Assembly: GCF_947496985.1 (NCBI RefSeq)
Contig: NZ_CANMEZ010000002.1
Coordinates: 701,803 to 765,802, forward strand
From: an uncultured Kordia sp.
GTDB lineage: Bacteria; Bacteroidota; Bacteroidia; Flavobacteriales; Flavobacteriaceae
Reading direction: 5' to 3'
Length of the DNA: 64,000 bases
Position numbers and translations under genes: made by a program. Positions 1 to 10,967 of the stretch are shown piece by piece. Numbering within the stretch: position 1 is the first letter of the stretch; the number at the start of each line of letters is the position of its first letter. Under the pieces are notes generated by a model. That model searched no databases. It saw only the letters and a list, made by a program, of their open reading frames with translations, and had not been told where the DNA came from.

Positions 1-2351
1 GGTAATCCGTTATGGAAAGGCTGCCATGTTTTTCCCATATCTAAAGAAGCATATGCGCCGTTGTCCGTACCTACATATAGTACATTTTCATTTGTTGGAT
101 CTTCCTTAATTACGTTTACTGGCGAAGCTGGAATTCCGTTTGCAATGTTTTTCCACGTTTGCCCGTAATCGTCAGACATGTATACATAACTTGTAAAATT
201 GTCCCAACGGTATCCGTTTAATGTAATATATACACGCTCTTTTTTATGTGAAGAAGCAATGACACGTGAAACCCATAAATCTTTTGGAAATCCGCTAGAT
301 ATATTTTGCCAATCGCCACCGCCATTTTTTGTTATATGAACCAATCCATCATCACTTCCAACATAGATAACTCCAAATTGGAAAGGCGACTCTGAAATGC
401 TTGTCAATGTTCCATATGCAACATTTCCTTTCTTTCCTCCTTGCGTTAAATCGCCAGAAATTGTTTCCCAATCGTCTCCTTTATTTAATGATCTGTGTAA
501 CTTGTTTCCTCCTAAGTATAATATATCTTGATTGTGAACAGATAAATGAATTGGCGTTTGCCAATTGAATCTGTATGGAGATTCTCCTAATTCATGTTTG
601 GGTTGAATATATTTTTGTCCTCCATTTTCACCACGATCAATTCTAAAATAATTTCCAAATTGATATCCTGTGTATACAATGTTTGGGTTGCGATTGTCAA
701 CTTGAACTTGCATTCCATCTCCACCCATAATTCGTTCATACGGATATTGTCCTTCTTCATGCCATTTTACAGAAGCTTTGTAACTATTTGGACCAACCCA
801 AACACCATTATCTTGCAAACCTCCATACACTTTATACGGTGTTTGTTCGTCTGCATAAATAGCGTAAAATTGCCCTACAGAAGGTGTATTACATTTTATC
901 CAATTATCTCCATTATCGTATGAAATATTTACTCCTCCATCGTTTCCATTTACCAAATGATTTGGATTGTTAGGGTTTACCCAAAGTGCATGATGATCGG
1001 CGTGAACATTTTGTCCATTAATCGATTTAAACGTTTTTCCTCCATCTTGTGAGCGTACAATTGGCACACCTGCAATGTAAATATGATCTTCATTTTTTGG
1101 ACTTACACGAATCATTCCAAAGTAATATCCGTATGAATACACCAAATCATCTAAATAATCATCATGTGTTTTTTTCCATGATTTTCCACCGTTTGTCGTC
1201 TTGAAAACTTGTGCACCAATCACTGGCGTATCAAATAATAATGAATTTGCGTTTTCTAAATACTTTGCTAAATCAACAGGTTTTATAGTTCCGCTTCGCA
1301 CTAATTGCTTTACATTTTCGGCTCTGTATTTTTCTTGAAAACCATTTGTTTTTAGATAGGTATTTAATTTTTTATCGGTAAGATTTAAAAACGCTTGTGA
1401 AGACATTGTTTTGAAATCATCTTTTGTCAATGCTTTTGAATCACTTTTCTTTTTTTCTTTTGCTTCACGTCTAAACTGACTATCATGAAATGCATATACG
1501 GTATTTTCATCGTAAACAGCCAATCCAATTCGTCCTACACCATCACCTTCTGGAAAACCAGTTTTTTCACTTATTTTTTTCCAAGTGATTCCTGCATCTG
1601 TACTTTTAAAAATTGCAGAGTTGGTTCCATTTCCAACAAAATTCCAAGCTTTACGATCACGTTCCCATGAAGAAGCATACTGTATGTTGAAATTGTTTGG
1701 CGCAACTGCAATGTCTACAATTCCTGTTTCGTTATTTACAAACAATGTTTTATTCCATGTATTTCCACCGTCAGTAGTTCTAAAAATTCCACGTTCAGCA
1801 TTTGGCGAATATAAATGACCTAAAACACCAACAACTAATTCGTTTGAATTGTTTGGATTGATTAAGATTCTACTAATATGATGCGAATCGAGTAAACCTT
1901 TATTTTCCCAACTCTTTCCATTATCGGTACTTTTTAGAATTCCAATTCCTGCATACGATGATCGTGAAGAATTATTTTCTCCAGTTCCTACCCAAATGGT
2001 TTTTGATTTCCAATCAATAGCAATATCTCCTATATTTTGTGTTGGCGAACTGTCTAAAACAGGTTTAAATGTAGTTCCGTTATTGTTTGTATACCATAAT
2101 CCTCCAGAAGCATACGCTACATAGAATTCGGTTGTATTGTTTGGATTTACGTCTACATCTACCACACGACCACTCATAATTGTAGGGCCAATATTGGTGA
2201 ATTTGATGTTTTTTACGGTAGAGTTTTCTGTAAGTTTTGCTTTCTGTTTTAAAGCTTCTTGCACTTTTGCTGCTGAAGTTGCATTGCTTTGCGCAAAACT
2301 AATTTGCGCTAAAAAAAGTGATACTACGAATACTATTATTTTGGGTTTCAT
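1..2351 (-). CDS. VPS10/sortilin-like BNR-repeat (glycosyl hydrolase-like) secreted protein, C-terminus beyond the window edge
   Basis: Not in the ORF track because it runs off the left edge. Minus-strand reading from ATG at 2351: MKPKIIVFVVSLFLAQISFAQ (signal peptide), then repeated BNR/Asp-box motifs (STDNGKSWEN, RTTDGGNTWN). Still in frame near position 1: YVYMSDDYGQTWKNIANGIPASPVNVIKEDPTNENVLYVGTDNGAYASLDMGKTW. Confidence 0.88.
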   Translation of the reverse strand, partial: MKPKIIVFVVSLFLAQISFAQSNATSAAKVQEALKQKAKLTENSTVKNIKFTNIGPTIMSGRVVDVDVNPNNTTEFYVAYASGGLWYTNNNGTTFKPVLDSSPTQNIGDIAIDWKSKTIWVGTGENNSSRSSYAGIGILKSTDNGKSWENKGLLDSHHISRILINPNNSNELVVGVLGHLYSPNAERGIFRTTDGGNTWNKTLFVNNETGIVDIAVAPNNFNIQYASSWERDRKAWNFVGNGTNSAIFKSTDAGITWKKISEKTGFPEGDGVGRIGLAVYDENTVYAFHDSQFRREAKEKKKSDSKALTKDDFKTMSSQAFLNLTDKKLNTYLKTNGFQEKYRAENVKQLVRSGTIKPVDLAKYLENANSLLFDTPVIGAQVFKTTNGGKSWKKTHDDYLDDLVYSYGYYFGMIRVSPKNEDHIYIAGVPIVRSQDGGKTFKSINGQNVHADHHALWVNPNNPNHLVNGNDGGVNISYDNGDNWIKCNTPSVGQFYAIYADEQTPYKVYGGLQDNGVWVGPNSYKASVKWHEEGQYPYERIMGGDGMQVQVDNRNPNIVYTGYQFGNYFRIDRGENGGQKYIQPKHELGESPYRFNWQTPIHLSVHNQDILYLGGNKLHRSLNKGDDWETISGDLTQGGKKGNVAYGTLTSISESPFQFGVIYVGSDDGLVHITKNGGGDWQNISSGFPKDLWVSRVIASSHKKERVYITLNGYRWDNFTSYVYMSDDYGQTWKNIANGIPASPVNVIKEDPTNENVLYVGTDNGAYASLDMGKTWQPFHNGL

Positions 2352-2499
2352 GGTTGGGTTTTGGTTTAGACTTTCAAAGTACAGAATGTTATAAACTTGG
2401 CAAAATTTTGCTTGTTTTTTTAACAATCCTTAAAGAAATAGAAATTTATAGAACATAATTTTAAACTTATTACTTTAGAGTTTTACATTTGTAATTATA

Positions 2500-3087
2500 A
2501 TGAGTGTAGCTACCACAAATTTTGAATCGTATTTGAAAACTTTCATTCAAGATGAAAAATTGGATGATCAAATTCCTGTGATTTTGGAGGCATTCAATTA
2601 TTTACACTTAAAAAAGAATACACTTTTTGTGGAAGAAGGTAAAATTTGCCAGTATTTCTGTTTTATTGAAAGCGGTATTTTACAGCATAATATCTTGGTA
2701 GAAGGTGAAGAAAAAACAACTTATCTAGCTTTGAAAAATTCCGCCACAGCGGCATTAAAAAGCTTTATGCATCAGATTCCTTCACGTAAAAATATTAAAG
2801 CAATTAGTGATTGTGATCTGTTTGTGATAGATCAAAAAAGTTTTCAAAATTTACTTATCAATAACAAAGCGTTTCATCACTTTTATTACAATTTAATTGA
2901 AAATCAAATTTATCGTATTGATGACTATCGCATTGATTTATTAACCTTGTCACCAGAAGAACGTTATAAAAAACTTCTTGCAAACGAACCTAAATTATTA
3001 AAGGAAGTTCCGCTACATTATTTAGCTTCTTTTTTAGGAATTTCATCACGAAATATGAGTCGTATTCGAAAGAATGTAGTTTTATGA
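2500..3087 (+). CDS. Crp/Fnr-family transcriptional regulator (cyclic nucleotide-binding-like)
   Basis: 195 aa with cNMP-binding-like N-terminal half (LFVEEGKICQYFCFIESGIL) and short C-terminal HTH (LHYLASFLGISSRNMSRIRK). Confidence 0.85.
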   Translation: MSVATTNFESYLKTFIQDEKLDDQIPVILEAFNYLHLKKNTLFVEEGKICQYFCFIESGILQHNILVEGEEKTTYLALKNSATAALKSFMHQIPSRKNIKAISDCDLFVIDQKSFQNLLINNKAFHHFYYNLIENQIYRIDDYRIDLLTLSPEERYKKLLANEPKLLKEVPLHYLASFLGISSRNMSRIRKNVVL

Positions 3088-3343
3088 ATTTCGACTGTGT
3101 TCAATGTGAAAATTCTTTTTTGTCGTTAAACATCAAACTAAACTTATTATTAAATCGTTAGATTTTCAAATTAACACATTGCTTTATCTACAAAAATAAA
3201 CTGAACGGGATCGAAGTTTAAATCAAATAATTGACATTATTTATGTTAAAATTATCTTAATTCCATATTTTTACAAACAATACGTTCGTTTTTTCACAAC
3301 GAACCTCAACTTTTGCCTCGATTTTATTGTATTACTAGACAAA

Positions 3344-6300
3344 ATGTGCGCTATGAAAAAATTATTACTTTTATTCGTATTGCTATCTGCAAGCGTTGGA
3401 TATTCTCAACAATCTCCAAACCCAACTATTTCAAATACTTTATACAAAGATGCGCCTGCATGGGCAAAATTGATGTATAGTGAAAATCCAAATGCAAATA
3501 CTATTGATCATTTATACCGATCGTATTATGAAACGCATCCGTATGTAAAAACATTTCACACACAATATTATAAAAGGTGGCGTAGAGCTATTAATCCATT
3601 TTTAAATAATGAAGGTTTTTACGATCATACAAAAAAACAACAAGCTATAGATGCTGCAAGATTCTTAAAAAGTTCGCAAAGTGGGCATGCAGAAATGGGC
3701 AATTGGTCTGTTATGGGCCCATTTGAAAGTTATAAAGAAGGTGGAACAGTTTTAAGCGGTGCGCAAACAAACATATATAGTATTGGTAAATGTACAGCTG
3801 TTCCAAACACTTTATATTGTGGAACAGAATCTGGTGAAGTATACAAAACGACCGATGGAGGTGACAACTGGACAAACGCTTCTAAAACCTTGATTACTAC
3901 GTTAGCACCACAAGCAGTAATTGCCAATGCTGGAATTAGTGCAATTGCCGTACATCCAGTAAATCCAGATATTGTATATGCAGGTTCTGGAAGTGAATTA
4001 TTTAAAACGACCGACGGTGGAACTTCATGGTCTGTTGTTTTTGATAGTAACATTCCGTTATTTGGTTACATTGAAAATCCAGCAGAAATTTTCATCAATC
4101 CTAATAACCCAACTACTGTATTATTAGCTGGAAAAGAAGGTGTTTACAGAACTACAGACGATGGTCTTAACTGGAATAGAGTGGTTGTTAATGAAAGTTA
4201 TGATTTAAAAGCACAACCTGGCAATCCTAATACGCTATATGTTGTAAGGCGTAACACTTCTACAAACAGGCATGAATTTTTGAAATCTACCGATGGTGGA
4301 TTTCTTTGGCTGGTACAATCGACAGGTTGGTATAATTCTACAGACGCAAATAGAAGTGTTGTCGGTGCAAGACTTGCCGTGAGCGATGCTGACCCAAATA
4401 AAGTATATGCTTTTTTAATTGGCGATTCCAAAGCTGGTGATAATGGTTTTATTGGTGTTTACAGAAGTGATAATGCTGGTGCTTCATGGATAAACACTAT
4501 GGGATATGATGGCGCTCCCTATACAGCGACACATCCAAATTTATTAAACTCTGATACTTCAGCAGATGGATTTAATCAAGGTTTTTACAACTGTGCTACC
4601 ATGGCTTCAAATTCTAATGCAGATCAACTTTTAGTTGGAGGAATTGGTATGTGGCGATCAAATGATGGCGGACAAACATTTACGTGTGTTTATAATTATG
4701 GTTGTGGAACGTACAATCCTATGCATGTAGATATGCAAGATTTTAGAGCATTTGGAAACGAATATTGGGCAACAACTGATGGTGGAATTTTTAAATCGAA
4801 TGATTTATTTGGTTCACAACCAGAATTTAAAATGAATGGCGTTCATGGAACTGATTTTTGGGGATTTGGCTCTGGCTGGAATCGTGATTTATTAGTTGGT
4901 GGAACATTTCATAATGGTGTAGATGTATATTCTGAAGGTTTTCCTTTTGGAGCTTTCTTAGATTTAGGCGGTGGAGAACCAGCTTCAGGTTATGTGAATC
5001 CTGGAACAGAACAAATTTATTCTACAAACATTGGAAGTCGTTTTATTCCAAATACCTTAAGTGGAGCTGTTTTAAATGCTTCTATGGGATTAGCTCCAAA
5101 TGAAGAACCTTGGTTTGCGCAATCGTCAGAAATGGAATTTCATCCAAGTTGTTACAACCATGTATATATCGGAAATAGCAATCAATTATTTAGAAGTTTA
5201 GATGCAGGCGGAAATTATGAAGCTATTTATACAGCGCCGGCAAATAGTACAGTTTTAGGAATAGAAATTTCTCGTACCAATACAAACACAATGTATATTG
5301 TAGTGCGTCCTAGTGCTGGAAATGCATATTTAGTAAAAACTACAGACGATTGGTCAACGAATAGCACTATTACTTTACCAAGCGGAAATGGAACTTTAGC
5401 ATTAATTAGTATAGACCCAGAAAACGATCAAACAATTTGGGTTGCGTATCCACGTGGAACTAATGGCAATAAAGTATTCAAAAGTATAAATGGAGGAACT
5501 TCTTGGACCAACGAAACTTCAAGTGAATTAAATGGTCAAAATATTCAAGTATTAACTACTATTGGCGGAACGGATGGCGGCGTATATGTAGCAACTGGTA
5601 TGTCTGTCTATTACAAAAACAATGTAATGTCTTCATGGACATTAGACAATGCAAACTTACCTACAACAATTGGCGCTAATGATTTACGTCCATTTTACAG
5701 AGATGGAAAAATACGTTTAGCTAGTTATGGAAAAGGTATTTGGGAAAGTAATTTATACGAAACACCTACACGACCTGTAGCAAAAATTATGGTTGATAAA
5801 TTAAAAGCAACCTGTGCTGGAGATATTTTTTATTTTGATGATTTTTCTATGTTAAATCATACCAATGCTACGTGGGCTTGGACCTTTGAAAATGCAAACA
5901 TTGCTACTTCTTCCATAAGAAATCCGGAAGTTACTTTTACCACTACTGGAAATCATGTAGTGACCTTAACCGTAACTAATGATGCTGGTGTTTCTTCTAG
6001 TGATTCTATCATAATAAATGTAGAAGCGTTGGCAAATACAAATTTGGAAGAAGATTTTGAAGTTTCATTTTTACCAGAAGGTTGGAAGCAAGAAACTAAC
6101 GGAAATCTTTCATGGACCTATGAAAACACTGTTGGTGGTTTTGGACAAAGTACCAATTCAATGTTTGTGAATAATTATACTATTTCACAAGTAGGTCAAT
6201 TTTGTGATGTTATTGCTCCTTTAAATATGGCAAATACAAATACAAGTGATGCCACTTTAACCTTTGATGTAGCGTATGCTTTATATTCAAGCGCATATGC

Positions 6301-6814
6301 CGACGGATTAGAAGTGTATGTTTCAACAGATTGCGGTATGACATGGACATCTGAATATAGTAAATTTGGAAGTACATTGGCTACAGCTCCAAACACGACC
6401 AACCAATTTGTTCCAACGGCAACTCAATGGCGTGAAGAATCTATTGATCTTTCCTCATATGTTGGAAACGAAAATGTTCAAGTACGATTTAGAAATGTGA
6501 ATGCTTACGGACAAGCTGTCTATGTAGACAACATCAATTTAGGCAGTATATTAGGTGTAAATGAAGTTACGTCAAGCGCGATTACATTTTACCCAAATCC
6601 TGTAAAGAACAATGACAACATTTTTGTAAAAAGCACAAAAAACGAAGACATTAAATTTTCATTATATAACATTCAAGGAAAACTGATCGGAACTATTTTT
6701 ACACAAACCAACACAGGAATTCCAACACAACAATGGAGTCTAAGCGCCGGTGTGTATTTATATAATGTTCGATCAAATGATAAAATCAAAAAAGGAAAGC
6801 TGATTGTGTATTAA
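3344..6814 (+). CDS. T9SS type A sorting domain protein with BNR/sortilin-like repeats and a PKD domain
   Basis: Signal peptide, many TTDGG.W motifs, PKD-like segment (DFSMLNHTNATWAWTFENANIATSSIRNPEVTFTTTGNHVVTLTVTND), C-terminal sorting domain (ITFYPNPVKNNDNIFV...GVYLYNVRSNDKIKKGKLIVY). Confidence 0.9.
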   Translation: MCAMKKLLLLFVLLSASVGYSQQSPNPTISNTLYKDAPAWAKLMYSENPNANTIDHLYRSYYETHPYVKTFHTQYYKRWRRAINPFLNNEGFYDHTKKQQAIDAARFLKSSQSGHAEMGNWSVMGPFESYKEGGTVLSGAQTNIYSIGKCTAVPNTLYCGTESGEVYKTTDGGDNWTNASKTLITTLAPQAVIANAGISAIAVHPVNPDIVYAGSGSELFKTTDGGTSWSVVFDSNIPLFGYIENPAEIFINPNNPTTVLLAGKEGVYRTTDDGLNWNRVVVNESYDLKAQPGNPNTLYVVRRNTSTNRHEFLKSTDGGFLWLVQSTGWYNSTDANRSVVGARLAVSDADPNKVYAFLIGDSKAGDNGFIGVYRSDNAGASWINTMGYDGAPYTATHPNLLNSDTSADGFNQGFYNCATMASNSNADQLLVGGIGMWRSNDGGQTFTCVYNYGCGTYNPMHVDMQDFRAFGNEYWATTDGGIFKSNDLFGSQPEFKMNGVHGTDFWGFGSGWNRDLLVGGTFHNGVDVYSEGFPFGAFLDLGGGEPASGYVNPGTEQIYSTNIGSRFIPNTLSGAVLNASMGLAPNEEPWFAQSSEMEFHPSCYNHVYIGNSNQLFRSLDAGGNYEAIYTAPANSTVLGIEISRTNTNTMYIVVRPSAGNAYLVKTTDDWSTNSTITLPSGNGTLALISIDPENDQTIWVAYPRGTNGNKVFKSINGGTSWTNETSSELNGQNIQVLTTIGGTDGGVYVATGMSVYYKNNVMSSWTLDNANLPTTIGANDLRPFYRDGKIRLASYGKGIWESNLYETPTRPVAKIMVDKLKATCAGDIFYFDDFSMLNHTNATWAWTFENANIATSSIRNPEVTFTTTGNHVVTLTVTNDAGVSSSDSIIINVEALANTNLEEDFEVSFLPEGWKQETNGNLSWTYENTVGGFGQSTNSMFVNNYTISQVGQFCDVIAPLNMANTNTSDATLTFDVAYALYSSAYADGLEVYVSTDCGMTWTSEYSKFGSTLATAPNTTNQFVPTATQWREESIDLSSYVGNENVQVRFRNVNAYGQAVYVDNINLGSILGVNEVTSSAITFYPNPVKNNDNIFVKSTKNEDIKFSLYNIQGKLIGTIFTQTNTGIPTQQWSLSAGVYLYNVRSNDKIKKGKLIVY

Positions 6815-6952
6815 CTGATAGACATTTCTAATTCTTTTTTTGTACAACAATATTCAAGCTCGCAAATTAGCCCATCAAAAAAACCGCCATTTGGCTACTA
6901 AATTCTTTTTTTGTTTGATTATTTTTGAAAGAAATCAATTAAAATTACTAAA

Positions 6953-8245
6953 ATGAAATACCATCCAATAGACCGTAACTTATTTATAAAGAATAGAAAA
7001 AATTTCATGGCACAGATGAAACCAAGTAGTTTAGCTGTGTTCAATTCAAATGATATTTATCCAATTAGTGCAGATAGCACAATGCCTTTTGAGCAACACA
7101 GGGATATTTTTTACTTAAGTGGAGTTGATCAGGAAGAAAGTATTTTAGTATTATTTCCTGATTGTCCAAAAGAGAAACATCGCGAAATTTTATTCTTAAA
7201 AGAAACCAACGAGCATATTGCGGTTTGGGAAGGTGAAAAATTGACAAAAGAAGCCGCTTTGGCAACTTCTGGGATTAAAACAGTGTATTGGTTACAAGAC
7301 ATGGAAAAAATCATGTTTGAAATTATGACGCAATGTGACACGGTTTACATTAATACCAACGAGCATTATCGTGCCAATGTAGAAACTGAAACACGCGAAG
7401 ATCGTTTCACAAAATGGTTAACAGCTAAATATCCTGCACACAGCGTTGCTAAAAGCAATCCTATTTTACAACGACTACGTTCTGTAAAAGATCAAGTTGA
7501 GTTAGATTTAATCCAACAAGCTTGTGAGATTACTAACAAAGGTTTTCGTAGAATTTTAAACTTTGTAAAACCTGGCGTTTGGGAATATGAAATTGAAGCC
7601 GAATTTATGCACGAATTCTTAAGAAATCGTTCTAAAAAGTTTGCATACACACCGATTGTAGCTTCAGGAAACAACGCAAACGTATTACACTATATTGAAA
7701 ATAATCAGCAATGCAAAGCAGGCGATTTACTCTTACTTGATGTTGGTGCAGAATATGCAAATTATGCAAGTGATATGACGCGTACTATTCCTGTTTCTGG
7801 ACGTTTTACTGAACGTCAAAAAGCAGTATACAATGCGGTAAATCGTGTAAAAAATGATGCTACAAAGATGTTAGTTCCTGGAACTATTTGGGCAGATTAC
7901 CATGTAGAAGTTGGAAAGTTAATGACTTCTGAATTGTTAGGTCTTGGTTTACTAGATAAAGCTGACATACAAAACGAAGATCCAGATTGGCCAGCATATA
8001 AAAAGTATTTTATGCACGGAACTTCTCACCATATGGGATTAGACACACATGATTACGGAATTTTAACAGAACCAATGCAAGCAAATATGGTGTTCACTGT
8101 GGAGCCAGGGATTTATATTCCAGAAGAAGGTTTTGGAATTCGTTTGGAAGATGATGTCGTAATTCAGGAAACTGAAGAACCATTTAACTTAATGCGTAAT
8201 ATTCCTATTGAAGCAGATGAAATTGAAGCGTTGATGAATAAGTAG
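6953..8245 (+). CDS. pepP: Xaa-Pro aminopeptidase (aminopeptidase P family)
   Basis: M24 fold motifs: LLLLDVGAEYANYASDMTRTIPVSG, HGTSHHMGLDTHD, TVEPGIYIPEEGFGIRLEDDVV. Confidence 0.93.
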   Translation: MKYHPIDRNLFIKNRKNFMAQMKPSSLAVFNSNDIYPISADSTMPFEQHRDIFYLSGVDQEESILVLFPDCPKEKHREILFLKETNEHIAVWEGEKLTKEAALATSGIKTVYWLQDMEKIMFEIMTQCDTVYINTNEHYRANVETETREDRFTKWLTAKYPAHSVAKSNPILQRLRSVKDQVELDLIQQACEITNKGFRRILNFVKPGVWEYEIEAEFMHEFLRNRSKKFAYTPIVASGNNANVLHYIENNQQCKAGDLLLLDVGAEYANYASDMTRTIPVSGRFTERQKAVYNAVNRVKNDATKMLVPGTIWADYHVEVGKLMTSELLGLGLLDKADIQNEDPDWPAYKKYFMHGTSHHMGLDTHDYGILTEPMQANMVFTVEPGIYIPEEGFGIRLEDDVVIQETEEPFNLMRNIPIEADEIEALMNK

Positions 8246-8270
8246 TTGTTCTTCATTAAAAAATAAATAC

Positions 8271-8310
8271 AACCCAAGTAATGTTTTCACATACCATTGC
8301 TTGGGTTTTT
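8271..8310 (+). terminator. Rho-independent terminator after pepP-like gene
   Basis: AACCCAAGTAATG-loop-CATTGCTTGGGTT followed by TTT. Confidence 0.75.
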
Positions 8311-8386
8311 ATATACCCAATATTTGCGCTAATTAAAAGATTCCAAACATGTTAACAATAACTTTTGATAAAAAACATACATTTGT

Positions 8387-10432
8387 ATGTATTCACATTA
8401 TTACCACGCTATGAAAAAAAATTTACTATTTCTATTCTTCTTTTCTTGTATTATTTTATCACATGCACAACAGCAATGTGGACAAGACATTGTACAGCAA
8501 CAATTATATGCAACGCATCCTGAATTGCGACCTGAAAATAATCAAGCATACCAAGACTTGGAACGTTTTACAGAAAATTTTCAGGTAAGTCCTTCATTAA
8601 CTGAAGATCTCATAGGCGTAGAAGGGTTAACTATTGGAACCGATTACATCATTCCTGTAGTTGTACATGTTATTCATAATAATGGTGTAGAAAACATCTC
8701 AGATGCAGCGGTAGAGAGAGCTATTGAATCGTTAAATATTTTCTTTTCTGGAACTTCTGCATTTGATACAAATATTGATCCAAGTTTCTTAGCAGTCAGA
8801 GGAGCTTTTGATACAAAAAAATTACGATTTGTATTAGCAAAGTTTGATCCGCAAGGAAATCCTACCAATGGAATTGACAGACAGGTAGATGCTTTTTACA
8901 CATTACGAGGAAACAACAATAATATGCGTCAAATTTATCATTGGCCACGTGAAAACTATTTCAATATTTATGTAGTTCGTCAGGCAATTGATGGAAGTGG
9001 AACTTCAGGTTTTGCAACGTTTCCACCTAATGTAGACGGTTCCACTCTTGCCTATTTAGACGGGCATGTAATGTCTGCTTGGGCTTTTGGAGAACATGAT
9101 GAAATGTGGCAAACTTGGTATCATAACTTAGCGCATGAAGTTGGGCATTGGCTAAATGTATATCATATTTGGGCAAATGCTGGAGGAAATGGAAATGATG
9201 TATATTGTGGTGAAGATGATAGTGTTCTTGACACACCAAATACAAAAGGAAATATTATTAGAGATTTAGATGATTATCCCGGCCAAGGAGCCGTAACAAA
9301 TTGTGGAAGTGTAGATAATTTGACCAACATGATGGATTATACAGGCGCAACATATGCCATGTTTACACAAGGACAAAAAACACGTATGGAAGCTGCACTA
9401 AATTCTACAGTTGCTGATAGAAACAACTTGTGGTCTATTGATAATGTTTTAACCACCTTATACGGTTGTACTTCAGGATTAGATACGGATCTTGATAATA
9501 TTCCTGATGCTTGTGATGAGTGTCCAAACGACATTAACAATGATAGTGATGGCGATGGTATTTGCGACAGTTTAGATCAATGTCCTGGTTACCCAGATGT
9601 AAATTTAGACGCCAATCCTAACCAAAATGATGCCTGTGACACCTTACTTCCAATCATTGATTTTAGCAATGAAACTATTTTAATATATGATGTTGTACAA
9701 GATCGCGGTGTGCATGCTATATATGATAATGGCGCAACATTGCACTTATCCGTAAATGCATGGAAAGCTATTGAAATCAATTATAATTTTACATCAAATA
9801 CAGTTATTGAATTCGATTTTATGAGTACCATTGAAGGAGAAATTCATTATATCGGAATTGATGATGACTTAACACTAGATCCTCTTCTTGCCTATAAGAT
9901 TTTTGGAACACAAGATGTGAGTGGTTCAACTGCATTCAACAGCGATTTTAATACATATACAGACACTGATAAATACGCATACAAACATTATTCAATTCCA
10001 ATTGGGCAATTATATAATGGAACTGCGCAGTATTTATTCTTCTCAGCCGATAATGATAACTTTAACGAAGCATGGACTTCAGGAAATAACTATCCTGGTG
10101 GCGGAAGTTATAACAATGGAACTTCATTTTATAGAAATGTAAAAATTTATGAGAACACCGTTTTATCAACTGTAGAATTTCCTGAGTTGAATACACAAAT
10201 TTCTATGTACCCAAATCCTGTTCAGAATGAAATTACTTTTTCTACAACAAACGGAGTCGTATTAAAAAGTATTTCTATTGTTGATATGAATGGAAAAGCT
10301 ATTAAAACTATATCTCTAAAAAACCAAGTTCAAAACACAGTAGCTATAGATGATTTATCTAGTGGTGTTTATTTCGTGAACATTCGTTCTGACAAAGGAG
10401 AAATTGCTACTAAAAAATTAATCAAATTATAA
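8387..10432 (+). CDS. M43 (pappalysin-like) zinc metalloprotease with T9SS sorting domain; start may be 8411
   Basis: Zinc motif HEVGHWLNVYH, Met-turn NMMDYTG, calcium-binding TSP3-like DTDLDNIPDACDECPNDINNDSDGDGICD, C-terminal MYPNPV...GVYFVNIRSDKGEIATKKLIKL. Confidence 0.92.
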   Translation: MYSHYYHAMKKNLLFLFFFSCIILSHAQQQCGQDIVQQQLYATHPELRPENNQAYQDLERFTENFQVSPSLTEDLIGVEGLTIGTDYIIPVVVHVIHNNGVENISDAAVERAIESLNIFFSGTSAFDTNIDPSFLAVRGAFDTKKLRFVLAKFDPQGNPTNGIDRQVDAFYTLRGNNNNMRQIYHWPRENYFNIYVVRQAIDGSGTSGFATFPPNVDGSTLAYLDGHVMSAWAFGEHDEMWQTWYHNLAHEVGHWLNVYHIWANAGGNGNDVYCGEDDSVLDTPNTKGNIIRDLDDYPGQGAVTNCGSVDNLTNMMDYTGATYAMFTQGQKTRMEAALNSTVADRNNLWSIDNVLTTLYGCTSGLDTDLDNIPDACDECPNDINNDSDGDGICDSLDQCPGYPDVNLDANPNQNDACDTLLPIIDFSNETILIYDVVQDRGVHAIYDNGATLHLSVNAWKAIEINYNFTSNTVIEFDFMSTIEGEIHYIGIDDDLTLDPLLAYKIFGTQDVSGSTAFNSDFNTYTDTDKYAYKHYSIPIGQLYNGTAQYLFFSADNDNFNEAWTSGNNYPGGGSYNNGTSFYRNVKIYENTVLSTVEFPELNTQISMYPNPVQNEITFSTTNGVVLKSISIVDMNGKAIKTISLKNQVQNTVAIDDLSSGVYFVNIRSDKGEIATKKLIKL

Positions 10433-10456
10433 ATTTTCATACAATAGCGAATACAT

Positions 10457-10488
10457 AAAAAAAGCACGCTCTTAGAGTGTGCTTTTTT
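10457..10488. terminator. Bidirectional terminator between convergent genes
   Basis: AAAAAAAGCACGCTC TTA GAGTGTGCTTTTTT. Confidence 0.85.
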
Positions 10489-10517
10489 ACTATCAATCAT
10501 GAAAAAAACAGTAGTAT

Positions 10518-10898
10518 TTATTCTACTACTAAAGTATATTGAGGTGTTGGGTTTAAGGGACAAAAGTATACATAAGTACCTTTTGTAAGCTTTACTTCTT
10601 TCGAATGTCCAGTTGTGTTATTTTTTACAACTTCTGTTACATATGCGTTTTTAATATGGTTTGCCGCATCCGTTTTCCCTTTTGGTGCTAACACAAATCC
10701 TACATCATGTCCAACATTTGTGTTTTCAATTTCGAAAACATACGTTCCTTCTGAAAGTGTAATAGATTTTTGAGTGAACTCTCCTTTTGTTTGTTGTAAA
10801 GAAACCGTTTTCACATCTTTCTTCATCATTTTGTTTTGCGCTTGTGTAGTCATTGAAAATCCTACGAATAATACTAAAATTGCAATTAATTTTTTCAT
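10518..10898 (-). CDS. Cupredoxin-domain secreted protein (plastocyanin/azurin-like)
   Basis: Signal peptide; copper-ligand-like arrangement NTNVGHDVGF...GTYVYFCPLNPTPQYTLVVE. Confidence 0.75.
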   Translation of the reverse strand: MKKLIAILVLFVGFSMTTQAQNKMMKKDVKTVSLQQTKGEFTQKSITLSEGTYVFEIENTNVGHDVGFVLAPKGKTDAANHIKNAYVTEVVKNNTTGHSKEVKLTKGTYVYFCPLNPTPQYTLVVE

Positions 10899-10967
10899 CT
10901 TTTTAATTCTTTTAAAATTTATATTTGTGTAATTATTGAATTATATTCAAGTTTTTAATGCTGTTTT

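Noticed and set aside
594-2394. Four short plus-strand ORFs in the track
   Set aside because: All lie antisense to the edge-truncated BNR-repeat gene and have no coding-like features.
3284-3304. GTTCGTT-N7-AACGAAC inverted repeat upstream of the 3344 gene
   Set aside because: Plausible hairpin but single copy and in low-complexity surroundings; insufficient support for a call.
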